Source: NCEH01 sp040049195 (GTDB lineage Bacteria; Pseudomonadota; Alphaproteobacteria; Rhizobiales; Xanthobacteraceae). From it: a stretch of 64,000 nucleotides of DNA. The DNA lies in the NCBI RefSeq assembly GCF_040049195.1, contig NZ_JBDZDL010000001.1; one strand, given 5' to 3'. Below, piece by piece: positions 17,576 to 25,163 of this stretch. Each line of letters opens with the position of its first letter. Positions within the stretch are counted from its first letter, which is position 1. Position numbers and translations under genes: made by a program. A model generated the notes under the pieces. It did no database searches and was not told the DNA's origin. It worked only from the letters and a program-made list of their open reading frames with translations.

Positions 17576-19903
17576 TCACGGCTCCTCTCGCGTGCGCCGG
17601 CGCGCCCGCTGAGCAAGAACCACGAACAACAGGAACAGCAGGATTGCGACGCCGACGGCGGCCGGTCCCCAGGCCGGACCACGCTTGAGGAAGTTGCTGA
17701 ACGGATCGCTCTCCGCGCCTGTTTCCCGCGTCAGTGTCGCCGAATTGGTATCGAGCGTCACCGCCGGCCCCGTGGAGGTCAGCAGGCTGATGTCGCCGGC
17801 GGCCAGCAGGAACGGCTTCTTCCACTCCGGCGCATTGGCGCCGATGGTGCGATAGACGAGGCCGATCTGCCGGCCCGAGGTGACCGCTTCGATCACGCCG
17901 AGATTGGTGAGCGAGCCCACGTCCAGCATGGTCTGCTCGTTGCTGCCGTTGATGGCGAGGCGGCTGCCCTCCACCTTCACCTTGCTCGTCACATTGCCGA
18001 CCCGCGTGTCGATGGCGAGGAAGGCGCCGTCCGGCGTGATCTCGGCGCCGTCGCCGGCCACCGTCAGGATGGCGCGCTCGGGGGTGACGCCGGAGGCGAC
18101 CGCCAGCGAGATCACCCGGCGCAAGGTCTTGGGGTCGCGCAGATAGGATTGCGGAACGATGACGTTGGCGCGCGTGGCGAGCCGCGGCATGGCGCCGAAG
18201 AAGTCGATGGTGGCCGGGGCATCCACCAGCACCGCGCGGCTGGAGGGTAGCACCGCCACGGGGAAGGCCTGGGGCGTCTCGCGGCAGCGGTCGCTCATGG
18301 GCTGGCGCTGGAACGAGATCTTCAGCACGTTGCGGGCGGCAAGGGCGTAGCGCGGCACCTGGACCGGAATGCGCTCGGTGATGCCGTTGGCGGAGAGCCG
18401 CCGCGCCCCGAGCAGATAATCGTTCAGCGTGATCGAGGCGATCGGCGAGGAATCGCCGGCGCTCGGGGAGGCGGAGACGTCCACCAGGAATTCGGAGGGC
18501 ACGCGCCCGCCGCCCAGCAGGGTGCCGAGGTCGAACGTGGCGCTCCAGTCGCCGCGGGCCAGCACGTCGAAGGTGCCGGTGCGGCCGCCGAGGCGCGAAA
18601 GGTCGATGGAGGTGACGCCGGAGAAGTCAGGCGTGGTGGCGACGCGCACGTTGGCCGCCGGCACCACCAGCATCTGGCGCCACAGGTCCGAGAGCACGCC
18701 GGAGGCCTGCGCCGCCGCCTGGGCGGAGATGGCGATGACCGGCTTGCCGGCGATGGTCACGAGGCGGATGTTGTCGTCGCTCTGGGCCGCATTCGCCATG
18801 AGCTGGGCGCGCAGGGGCGCGAACGCGCTGGCATTGTCGGCCGAGCCGCCGCGCAGATCGTCTTCCAGGGCGCGCACGGCCTGGTCCATCTGGTCGCGCA
18901 GGGCCGGGTCCTCGATGATGAAGTCGGCCGAGAAGCCGCCCTGGCGGGCGAGCGCGATATAGGCGCCGAGTTCCGCCCGGCTGGCGATGCGGTGGCGGCC
19001 GCCGCCGGCGAAGGCGGCGAAGGCGGGCAGCGAGGCGAGGCCCGGCGACAGCACGATGCCGGAGGTGTCCACCTCCTGCCCGACGCCGGGCATGACGACG
19101 ATGCGCGGCAGCTTGCCGGCCTGCTGGAGCACGGTGCCGATGCGCCATGCGGCATCATAGGTGGCCTTGGAGAGGTCGCCCGGCGGAATGAGGATCACCG
19201 GGCGCGGCGGCAGCGCACTCCAGGCGGTGGCGAGGTCGCGGATGTCCGAGGCGTTGTAGGTGTAGGTGAAGCGCGTGGTCGGATCGAACTCCAGGATATT
19301 GCCGATGGAGCGCTCGTCGCCGCACAATTCCTGGGAAATGACCGAGGACCAGGCGAGGTTCAGATTGACGAAGCCGGTGGGGCGGATGTCGCCGGAAATC
19401 GGCAGGAGTTCCGAGACGGTGCCCTTGTCGCCGTCCACCGGCCGCGAGAATTGCGGGGTGCCGTCCACCGAGACCACATAAGTGGTGTGGCCGCCGTCGC
19501 CGCGCAGATAGCGCCCTTCCAGCTTGATCTGGGCATCGCGGATGTGCACGCCGGCGGGCACGGGCAAGAAGATTTCGCGCCGCGCGTCCATGCCCCAGAG
19601 GGAGATCGGCCGGTCGATGCCGAGGTCTTCCAGGTTCAGGGTCACGGTGATCGCCCGGTCGCTGGCGAGCCGGGCGAGGGCTGCCGTCGGGGTTTCCGGG
19701 GCGGGCGCGGCCTGGGGGGCGGTGGTCTGAGGCGACGTGGTCTGGGGCGCCGCAGTTTGAGGCGCCGGGCTCTGTGCCGGCTGCGCCTGCGCGGTGCGAA
19801 CCTGCGGGGGCTGGGCCTGAGCGTGTGCGCCCGTCACGAGACAGGTCTGCGCCATCGCCGCGAGGGCAAGCAAGACCAGCAAGTGACCATTGTGTTTAAT
19901 CAT
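17576..19903 (-). CDS. BcsB-like periplasmic subunit of a polysaccharide synthase
   Basis: A 775-residue protein, close to the usual BcsB size. A signal peptide (LLVLLALAAMAQTCLVTGAHAQ) is followed by a Pro/Gln/Thr-rich linker (about 30-75). The large periplasmic region has BcsB-like features (ISLWGMDARREIFLPVP, LNLAWSSVISQELCGDERSIGNILEFDP, PPRPVILIPPGDLSKATY). A C-terminal membrane anchor spans about 747-765, followed by a basic tail. In cellulose synthases BcsB caps BcsA and guides the glucan through the periplasm. Here the partner is an NfrB-like enzyme, not a PilZ-bearing BcsA. The ATG at 19903 begins the signal peptide; the frame continues to 20215 without protein-like sequence. It is the first gene of the operon. 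Confidence 0.82.
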   Translation of the reverse strand: MIKHNGHLLVLLALAAMAQTCLVTGAHAQAQPPQVRTAQAQPAQSPAPQTAAPQTTSPQTTAPQAAPAPETPTAALARLASDRAITVTLNLEDLGIDRPISLWGMDARREIFLPVPAGVHIRDAQIKLEGRYLRGDGGHTTYVVSVDGTPQFSRPVDGDKGTVSELLPISGDIRPTGFVNLNLAWSSVISQELCGDERSIGNILEFDPTTRFTYTYNASDIRDLATAWSALPPRPVILIPPGDLSKATYDAAWRIGTVLQQAGKLPRIVVMPGVGQEVDTSGIVLSPGLASLPAFAAFAGGGRHRIASRAELGAYIALARQGGFSADFIIEDPALRDQMDQAVRALEDDLRGGSADNASAFAPLRAQLMANAAQSDDNIRLVTIAGKPVIAISAQAAAQASGVLSDLWRQMLVVPAANVRVATTPDFSGVTSIDLSRLGGRTGTFDVLARGDWSATFDLGTLLGGGRVPSEFLVDVSASPSAGDSSPIASITLNDYLLGARRLSANGITERIPVQVPRYALAARNVLKISFQRQPMSDRCRETPQAFPVAVLPSSRAVLVDAPATIDFFGAMPRLATRANVIVPQSYLRDPKTLRRVISLAVASGVTPERAILTVAGDGAEITPDGAFLAIDTRVGNVTSKVKVEGSRLAINGSNEQTMLDVGSLTNLGVIEAVTSGRQIGLVYRTIGANAPEWKKPFLLAAGDISLLTSTGPAVTLDTNSATLTRETGAESDPFSNFLKRGPAWGPAAVGVAILLFLLFVVLAQRARRRTREEP

Positions 19904-20523
19904 CGTCGCGTCTCGAAAGGGAATTGTGCGGGGCTTTTTCAGGTATCGGTTCGGCCGGACTGGAAAAGTGGCGTTCAAAAACCCAGACCGAAGACCCCGG
20001 ACGATGCATTCTGCTTCTAGGACTATGGCCAGGAAGGATTTGGATATCCTGTGGATAGCTAGAGCGCAAGAAGAAGAAGGATTACTCAAATACCATTGGC
20101 TGAGATTCTTGCCTTGCGGAGCGACGAATCGCGCTTCGACCGACGCGTCGTCGTGTGGAATCGCGCCGGTTTGGCCGATCGCCCGTGGTCCCATCCCTGA
20201 CGTGGTGGAACTCATCTCCCGCCCCCCGGCATCTGCGCGGCGGCGATGCCACTGGCATTCGACCCGCAGGTACGTTTCCGTAAGATATCCTGCCCGCGGA
20301 GCGGTCGTTGTCGACCGGCCAGCGGACCTCCGGCTCTTTCTATTGCAGCCCTTGGTTAAATTTTCCCACCTCTCGCGCGTGTTTTGATAGGCGAGGCTGG
20401 CCCCGGTGGGGCCGCAGTGGGGCTATGGACAGGGGCGGGCGGCCTTTGCTAAACGTGGATCGCGCCCCCGGCTTCGCAACCGCGGGCGGTTTTCCTCAAC
20501 GGCGCGGTATGGCGTGCGGCGTT
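19904..20523. other. Long leader/promoter region of the polysaccharide operon
   Basis: A 620-base gap between the BcsB-like gene (minus) and tRNA-Gly (plus). It is less GC-rich than its surroundings near 20020-20090. The minus-strand operon promoter should lie here, but no clear sigma-70 or sigma-54 pair was found. AGGAT and ATCCT arms at about 20034-20049 and the palindrome CGACGCGTCG near 20136 are weak candidates for protein sites. No small gene was supported. Confidence 0.45.
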
Positions 20524-20598
20524 GCGGGCGTAGTTCAGTGGTAGAACGACAGCTTCCCAAGCTGTATGTCGTGGGTTCGATTCCCATCGCCCGCTCCA
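20524..20598 (+). tRNA. tRNA-Gly (anticodon CCC)
   Basis: A complete cloverleaf: acceptor GCGGGCG/CGCCCGC, D-arm GTTC-AGTGGTA-GAAC, anticodon stem ACAGC/GCTGT with loop TTCCCAA (anticodon CCC, reading GGG glycine codons), T-arm GTGGG-TTCGATT-CCCAT, then T and an encoded CCA end. It lies 59 bases upstream of modE. tRNA genes are common integration sites, but no integrase or attachment repeat was seen nearby. Confidence 0.95.
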
Positions 20599-20657
20599 AT
20601 TCGCCCTTGCCGCGCCTCCTCCCCGGTGCGCGCGCAGAGCCTGCTGAGATCGCAGAC

Positions 20658-21053
20658 ATGCCCAAGCTCATCATGCGGATCGACTTTCCCCCCGCGGATC
20701 GTCTCGGGCGCGGGAAAATCGAATTGCTGGAACAGATCCGCAGCGAAGGCTCGATCACCAATGCGGGGCGGGCCATGGGCCTGTCCTATCGCCGGGCCTG
20801 GATGCTGGTGGCCGCGATGAACCGCATGTTCTCCACGCCCGTGGTGGAATCCAAGCGCGGCGGCGGGGGCGGCGGCGGGGCAGCGCTCACTCCTTTCGGC
20901 GAAGAACTCATCGCGCGCTTTCGCGGCATGGAGGCCAAGGCGCGCACGGCGCTGGCCGCGGACATATCCTGGCTGGAAGCGCGCTATGTGCCCAACGCGG
21001 AGCCGGACACGGACGGCCCTAACCCCGTGTCTCCGCCAGCGCCACGGATTTGA
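20658..21053 (+). CDS. modE: ModE-type molybdate regulator lacking the molybdate-binding domain
   Basis: A 131-residue protein equal to the N-terminal winged helix of ModE: GKIELLEQIRSEGSITNAGRAMGLSYRRAW is the helix-turn-helix, followed by ESKRGGGGGGGAALTPFGEEL. E. coli ModE carries two C-terminal molbindin domains, which are absent here. Sensing may therefore depend on another molybdate-binding protein or on none. Its likely targets are the two ModE-type boxes between modA and mop. The 3' end overlaps the 3' end of modC on the opposite strand by 35 bases. The ATG at 20658 starts where homology begins; the upstream frame runs through the tRNA and is not coding. Confidence 0.87.
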   Translation: MPKLIMRIDFPPADRLGRGKIELLEQIRSEGSITNAGRAMGLSYRRAWMLVAAMNRMFSTPVVESKRGGGGGGGAALTPFGEELIARFRGMEAKARTALAADISWLEARYVPNAEPDTDGPNPVSPPAPRI

Positions 21054-22101
21054 CCACGGCAAACACCGCCATGCCCGTCTGAAGGCCGAGCATCTCGCGC
21101 GAGAAGGTGGTCAGCCGCGCCAGCAGCGATTGCCCGCCGCACACCAGGCGGATGTCGATCATGCCGTCGGCCGGCTGGCCGATTTCCGCGATCTGCCCTT
21201 CGAGCACATTGAGCGCGCTGAGCCCGTGGGGCGGGGCGAGCGAGATCATCACGTCGCGGGCGGGAATGCGCACCCGCACAATGGTCCCGGGCGGCTGGTC
21301 GCACAACGGCACCCGCATCTGCCCGCTGCCGGTGTCGAGCACGGTCATGCGGTGCGCGGGGTCGTGGGCGGCGACCTTGGCTTCGATCACCGCGCCGCTC
21401 TCCGCCCGCCCGGTGGCGGCCACGAGGTCCGGCTGGGTCAGCACCTGGTCGGCGGAGCCGATGGCGAGCGTGCGCCCTTCCCCGAGCACCACGATGGTGG
21501 AGGCGAGGCGCGAGACCTCGGCCAGGGAATGGCTGACATAGACGATGGGGATGTGGGTCTCGTCCCGCAGCCGTTCGAGATAGGGCAGGATCTCGGCCTT
21601 GCGGGCCTCGTCGAGGGCCGCCAGCGGCTCGTCCATCAGCAGCAGGCGCGGCTCGGAGAGCAGCGCGCGGCCGATCGCGACGCGCTGCTTCTCCCCGCCG
21701 GAGAGCGCATCGGGCCGCCGGTCGAGCAGATGGCCGATGCCGAGCAGGTCCACCACCTGCGCGAGATTGCCCCGCCGCGCCGCCGCCGGCGCGAACCAGC
21801 GTCCGAACAGCAGGTTGCGCCGCACCGAGAGATGCGGGAACAGGCGCGCCTCCTGGAATACGTAGCCGAAGCGCCGCTTGTGCTTGGGCACATAGATGCC
21901 GCGCGCGGTATCCACCAGCACCACGTCGTCGAACACCACCCGGCCGTGATCGGGCCGGATCAGCCCGCCGATGACATTGACGAGGGTGGATTTGCCCGAC
22001 CCCGACGGGCCGAACAGAGCGGTCACGCCCGCGTGGGAGGCAAAGCGCGCGTCGAGGGTGAAGGCGCCGAGCTTCAGCTTGGCTTCGACCAGCAGCGTCA
22101 T
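21019..22101 (-). CDS. modC: Molybdate ABC transporter ATP-binding protein
   Basis: A 360-residue ATPase. It has Walker A GPSGSGKST, the signature LSGGEKQRVAIGRALL, Walker B LLLMDEPLAALD and the H-loop VSHSLAEV. The C-terminal third (about 290-360) is a TOBE/Mop-like domain (VRIPARDVMISLAPP, SALNVLEGQI) that can bind molybdate and is diagnostic of ModC. It energises molybdate uptake through ModB with ModA as the binding protein. The ATG at 22101 overlaps the modB stop by 4 bases; a longer frame extends to 22770 but only duplicates modB sequence. It is the last gene of modABC and overlaps modE tail to tail. Confidence 0.95.
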   Translation of the reverse strand: MTLLVEAKLKLGAFTLDARFASHAGVTALFGPSGSGKSTLVNVIGGLIRPDHGRVVFDDVVLVDTARGIYVPKHKRRFGYVFQEARLFPHLSVRRNLLFGRWFAPAAARRGNLAQVVDLLGIGHLLDRRPDALSGGEKQRVAIGRALLSEPRLLLMDEPLAALDEARKAEILPYLERLRDETHIPIVYVSHSLAEVSRLASTIVVLGEGRTLAIGSADQVLTQPDLVAATGRAESGAVIEAKVAAHDPAHRMTVLDTGSGQMRVPLCDQPPGTIVRVRIPARDVMISLAPPHGLSALNVLEGQIAEIGQPADGMIDIRLVCGGQSLLARLTTFSREMLGLQTGMAVFAVVKSVALAETRG

Positions 22102-22790
22102 CGCAGGTCCGCCTTCCGGCCGGCAAAATGGGCGAGGATTTCGGAGGCGATCAGCGCCGCCATGGAAATGGCCACCGAAATCAGCGTCAGGCGCAGGGCG
22201 CCGGCATCGCCACCGGGCACCTGGGTGAAGCTGTAGATGGCGGCCGAGAGGGTCTGCGTCTCGCCGGGGATGTTCGAGACGAAGGTGATGGTGGCGCCGA
22301 ACTCGCCCATGGCCTTCGCGAACGAGAGGATCATGCCGGCGATGACGCCCGGCAGGATCAGCGGCAGCGTGACGGTGAGAAAGACCCAGGCCGGGCTCGC
22401 GCCGAGGGTGCCGGCGGCATCCTCCAGCTTGCGGTCCACCGCCTCGATGGAGAGGCGGATGGTGCGCACCATCAGGGGAAAGCCCATCACCGCGCAGGCC
22501 AGCGCCGCCCCGGTCCAGCGGAACGAGAAGACGATGCCGAAATGCGCGTCGAGAAAGCTGCCGATCGGACCGCGCCGGCCGAACAGCAGCAGCAGGATGA
22601 AGCCCGTGACCACCGGCGGCAGCACCAGCGGCAGATGGACGATGCCGTTGAGCACCGATTTGCCGAAGAAGCGGCCCCGCGCCAGGGCCAGCGCCATCAG
22701 GAGGCCGAAGGGCAGGCTGGCCAGCATCGCCACGGTGGCGATGCGCAAGGTGAGAACGACCGCCGTCCATTCGTCGGCGCTGAGATGCAT
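22098..22790 (-). CDS. modB: Molybdate ABC transporter permease
   Basis: A 230-residue inner-membrane permease. It contains LHLPLVLPPVVTGF-like and GRRGPIGSFLD segments and the EAA-loop sequence EDAAGTLGASPAWVFLTVTLP that contacts ModC. GEFGATITFVSNIPGETQTL is highly characteristic of ModB. The ATG at 22790 gives the length normal for the family. A GTG at 22856 overlaps the modA stop (GTGA) and would add 22 basic residues, so it cannot be excluded. It is translationally coupled to modC. Confidence 0.95.
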   Translation of the reverse strand: MHLSADEWTAVVLTLRIATVAMLASLPFGLLMALALARGRFFGKSVLNGIVHLPLVLPPVVTGFILLLLFGRRGPIGSFLDAHFGIVFSFRWTGAALACAVMGFPLMVRTIRLSIEAVDRKLEDAAGTLGASPAWVFLTVTLPLILPGVIAGMILSFAKAMGEFGATITFVSNIPGETQTLSAAIYSFTQVPGGDAGALRLTLISVAISMAALIASEILAHFAGRKADLR

Positions 22791-22852
22791 GAAATCCACG
22801 CAGGTGTTCCAGGCGTCGGAGGAGTGGCGGCGCGCGCGGCGCGCCACACGCT

Positions 22853-23650
22853 TCACTTTAGGACAGTGAAGCCCTGCTTCTCAAATGCCGGCTGCTCCTT
22901 CGCCGAGCGCATGAAGGCGAGGAAGGCGGCGGCGTCCGGATTCTTGGAGGCCGCGACCAGCGCCACCGGATAGATGATCTTCGGGTGGCTGTCCTCCGGG
23001 AAGGTGCCGACGATGGCGACGCTCGGGTCCGCGGCGGCGTCGGTCTGATAGACGATGCCGTACGGCGCCTCGCCGCGCGAGACCAGCAGCATGGCGGCGC
23101 GCACGCTTTCCGCGCCCGCGACCTTGGTCTCCACCGAGGGCCACACGTCCAGATAGGTCAGCGCCGCCTTACCGTATTTGCCGGCCGGCACGCTCTCCAC
23201 CGAGCCCATGGCGAGGCGCCCACCCTTCAGCAAGCCGGCGAGGTCGAAGCCCTTCTTGATGTCGACCGGCTTGGCACCGTCCTTGGGGGCGATCAGCACC
23301 AGGCGGTTGCCGAGGAAGTTCACGCGGCTCGCATCCTGGATCAGCTTGCGGCCGGCGGCATAGTCCATCCAGTCGAGATCGGCGGAGATGAAGATGTCGG
23401 CCGGCGCGCCGGCCTCGATCTGCTTGGCGAGGCCGGAGGAGGCGGCATAGGAGATGCGCGTGGTCTTGCCGGTTTCCTTCTGCCAGTCGGCGGCCACCGC
23501 ATCGAGCGCGTTCTTCAGGCTGGCGGCGGCGAAGATGGTGACCGGCTCGGACTGGGCATGGGCCGCTCCGCCGAGAGGAAAGGTGGCGAGCCAGGCGCCG
23601 CTCAGGGCGAGGCATGCGATCTTCAGCCAGGTGCGGCGGGCCAGGTTCAT
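22853..23650 (-). CDS. modA: Molybdate-binding periplasmic protein
   Basis: A 265-residue binding protein with a signal peptide (LKIACLALSGAWLATFPLGG, cut near AHAQ) and typical ModA sequence: VTIFAAASLKNALDAVA, ISYAASSGLAKQIEAGAPADIFISAD, and GEAPYGIVYQTDA. It captures molybdate, and possibly tungstate, for ModBC. The ATG at 23650 has a strong AGAGGGAAAC site; the extension to 23794 would run through the ModE boxes and is rejected. Its promoter region carries both ModE-type palindromes, so repression at high molybdate is expected. Confidence 0.95.
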   Translation of the reverse strand: MNLARRTWLKIACLALSGAWLATFPLGGAAHAQSEPVTIFAAASLKNALDAVAADWQKETGKTTRISYAASSGLAKQIEAGAPADIFISADLDWMDYAAGRKLIQDASRVNFLGNRLVLIAPKDGAKPVDIKKGFDLAGLLKGGRLAMGSVESVPAGKYGKAALTYLDVWPSVETKVAGAESVRAAMLLVSRGEAPYGIVYQTDAAADPSVAIVGTFPEDSHPKIIYPVALVAASKNPDAAAFLAFMRSAKEQPAFEKQGFTVLK

Positions 23651-23683
23651 GTTTCCCTCTCCGAATATGGGGCTTGGTGCAGC

Positions 23684-23707
23684 GCGATATATTTTGGAAT
23701 ATAACGC
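23684..23707. promoter_or_regulatory. ModE box 1
   Basis: A 24-base imperfect palindrome whose half-sites are GCGATATATTTT and GGAATATAACGC, matching the known ModE pattern of CG-TATA half-sites in inverted orientation. It begins 34 bases upstream of the modA start and also lies upstream of the divergent mop gene. Confidence 0.75.
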
Positions 23708-23724
23708 CGCGACGATTTTCGCTA

Positions 23725-23749
23725 GCGATATATTTTCTAAAATATGTCG
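23725..23749. promoter_or_regulatory. ModE box 2
   Basis: A second near-perfect palindrome with half-sites CGATATATTTT and AAAATATGTCG around a CT centre. Its centre is about 42 bases from that of box 1, close to four helical turns. It is nearer the mop start, so the two boxes could control modABC and mop together. Confidence 0.72.
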
Positions 23750-23805
23750 ATGTGTGCGCGGCGAACGGGAGCCCACCGGGCTCCGCGCCATCATTGGAGG
23801 GGATC

Positions 23806-24012
23806 ATGAAGATCAGTGCGCGGAATGTGTTGAAGGGCAAGATCCTGGAAATCACCAAGGGTGCGACCACGTCCCACGTGCGCGTCGACCTCGGCGGCGC
23901 GACCGTGACCGCCTCCATCACCAACGAGGCGGTGGACGAGCTGAAGCTCGAAGTGGGCCAGGAAGCCGCCGCCATCATCAAGGCGTCGGACGTGATGATC
24001 GCCGTGCATTGA
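23806..24012 (+). CDS. mop: Molbindin (Mop), stand-alone molybdate-binding protein
   Basis: A 68-residue protein that is a single Mop domain: KISARNVLKGKILEITKGATTSHVRVDLGG, then ASITNEAVDELKLEVGQ and KASDVMIAVH. Such proteins assemble as hexamers that bind several molybdate ions and may buffer or deliver it. A strong GGAGGGG site precedes the ATG. It is divergent from modABC with both ModE boxes in between. Given the sensor-less ModE nearby, it might also supply the molybdate signal, but that is speculation. Confidence 0.95.
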   Translation: MKISARNVLKGKILEITKGATTSHVRVDLGGATVTASITNEAVDELKLEVGQEAAAIIKASDVMIAVH

Positions 24013-24079
24013 GGCCGGGCGGGCGCCGCCGCTGGCGGCCCCGTCCATCGTCCACCGATCGTCCCGTCCGCCGTCTGTC

Positions 24080-24661
24080 TCAGGCGTCGGGCGGGTCGTC
24101 CAAAGGCTGGCCCAGGGTGCGCAGGGTCCAGCGCCGGCCGTCGGTGCGCAGGTCGGTCAGGCTCAGGGGCGCGATGTCGATCTGCCAGAAGGCGTCAGGC
24201 GCCAGGAGAAGTCCGGCCACCAGCGCCCGGACATTGGCCGCGTGGGTGCATGCGATCAGATGGCCATGGCCCTCGCGCTGGCGGTCCAGCCAGTCCTCCA
24301 TGCGGGCGATCAGCGCCGCGAGCGATTCGCCGCCGTGCGGCGCCGCCTGAGGCTCGCCGCGCCAGAGCGCGAGCGCGCCGGGATAAGCTGTCTCCACCTC
24401 CGCGAAGGTGAGGCCCGCCCAAAGCCCGCAATCCCAATCCTGAAGATCCACGTCCGTCTCGGCCTCGAAGCCCAGGGCCTGCGCGGTTTCCCGTGCGCGC
24501 AGGGCCGGCGCGGCGCACACCCGGTCGGGCCGCCGCAGCCGGCCGCGCCAGGCTTGCGTGTGCGCGAGGGCGCGCGGCTCCAGCGGTTCGTCGCAAGGAA
24601 AGGCGCCGGCCCGCATGGCGGCCGTGGCACCGTGGCAGATCAGCGTCAGGCGATTGGCCAT
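24080..24661 (-). CDS. Histidine phosphatase family protein, CobC-like
   Basis: A 193-residue branch-1 histidine phosphatase. The phospho-accepting motif is ICHGATAAMRAGAFP (RHG replaced by CHG), with the substrate arginine in CAAPALRARETAQALG, then LQDWDCGLWAGLTFAEVE, HGGESLAALIARME and the second histidine in ACTHAANVRALVAG. The DWDxGxWxG pattern and position next to cbtBA suggest a role in cobalamin assembly (alpha-ribazole phosphatase type), but phosphoglycerate-mutase-like relatives are numerous. The start at 24661 begins the family sequence; MPRGCPVA upstream (24685) is an alternative. It is divergent from the riboswitch-controlled cobalt operon. Confidence 0.75.
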   Translation of the reverse strand: MANRLTLICHGATAAMRAGAFPCDEPLEPRALAHTQAWRGRLRRPDRVCAAPALRARETAQALGFEAETDVDLQDWDCGLWAGLTFAEVETAYPGALALWRGEPQAAPHGGESLAALIARMEDWLDRQREGHGHLIACTHAANVRALVAGLLLAPDAFWQIDIAPLSLTDLRTDGRRWTLRTLGQPLDDPPDA

Positions 24662-24748
24662 GGCGACGGGGCAACCTCGCGGCATCAGGCGGGGATATCG
24701 AATGGCGGCCGGCGGGCCGGGCGGCACCCGGTTTGCCACATTGTTTGT

Positions 24749-24777
24749 TTGACACAACCTGCATCCCGCAAATAGTG
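24749..24777 (+). promoter_or_regulatory. Sigma-70-type promoter of cbtBA
   Basis: TTGACA at 24749-24754 and ATAGTG at 24772-24777, separated by 17 bases. Transcription would begin near 24784, just where the cobalamin riboswitch begins. This is the best-matching housekeeping promoter seen in the window. Confidence 0.65.
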
Positions 24778-24780
24778 TCG

Positions 24781-24886
24781 GAGCTTCGCTGCGGGTGAGG
24801 AAGTCGGTGAAAATCCGACACGGTCGCGCCACTGTAAGCGGCACGCCATTCCGGCTGTGCCGCAAGTCAGACCCGGCCCGCAGGGT
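24781..24886 (+). promoter_or_regulatory. Cobalamin riboswitch
   Basis: The conserved core is present in order: GGAAGTCGGTGAAAATCCGA (24799-24818), the B12 box-like CGCGCCACTGTAAGCG (24825-24840), the GCGGCAC/GTGCCGC arm (24838-24864) and AAGTCAGACCC (24864-24874), with outer GCGGGT and CCCGC pairing arms. It lies between the promoter and cbtB and should switch off cobalt-uptake genes when adenosylcobalamin is plentiful. The ends are approximate. Confidence 0.92.
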
Positions 24887-24926
24887 TTTGTTCGATTTCG
24901 GGACGCGCAATCCCAGGAGACTCAGC

Positions 24927-25151
24927 ATGGCCGACACCCTTCTTTCCGGTTCCTCCCTCGGCGCAGCGGCCGGCACGCAGACCATCTCGGTCAGCGAACT
25001 TCTGCCCTGGGCGGTGTTCGGCGGCCTGCTGATGCTGCTGGCGCTCTATTTCGTCGGCGCCGAACAGGGCGCGACCTCCCTCATCCCCGGCATGTATGTG
25101 CATGAATTCCTGCACGACGGCCGCCACCTGCTCGGCTTCCCCTGCCACTGA
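24927..25151 (+). CDS. cbtB: Cobalt transporter subunit CbtB
   Basis: A 74-residue protein with one membrane helix (LLPWAVFGGLLMLLALYFVG) and the conserved C-terminal motif MYVHEFLHDGRHLLGFPCH, whose histidines and cysteine are likely cobalt ligands. CbtB works with CbtA as a B12-regulated cobalt transporter. The ATG at 24927 follows AGGAGACTCAGC. It is the first gene behind the riboswitch and lies 12 bases ahead of cbtA. Confidence 0.93.
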   Translation: MADTLLSGSSLGAAAGTQTISVSELLPWAVFGGLLMLLALYFVGAEQGATSLIPGMYVHEFLHDGRHLLGFPCH

Positions 25152-25163
25152 GGGGGATGCGAC

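Noticed and set aside
11230..19903. Alginate or cellulose operon
   Set aside because: Alg8, AlgG, AlgK, AlgE and BcsA/BcsZ are missing and the synthase is NfrB-like, so neither name fits.
20050..20058. TGTGGATAG resembling a DnaA box
   Set aside because: A single nine-base site with one mismatch and no cluster; it does not support an origin here.
19904..20215. N-terminal extension of the BcsB-like gene
   Set aside because: Sequence is not protein-like and a clean signal peptide begins at 19903.
20524..20598. tRNA-Gly as an integration site of a genomic island
   Set aside because: No integrase and no repeat of the tRNA 3' end was seen in the neighbouring sequence.
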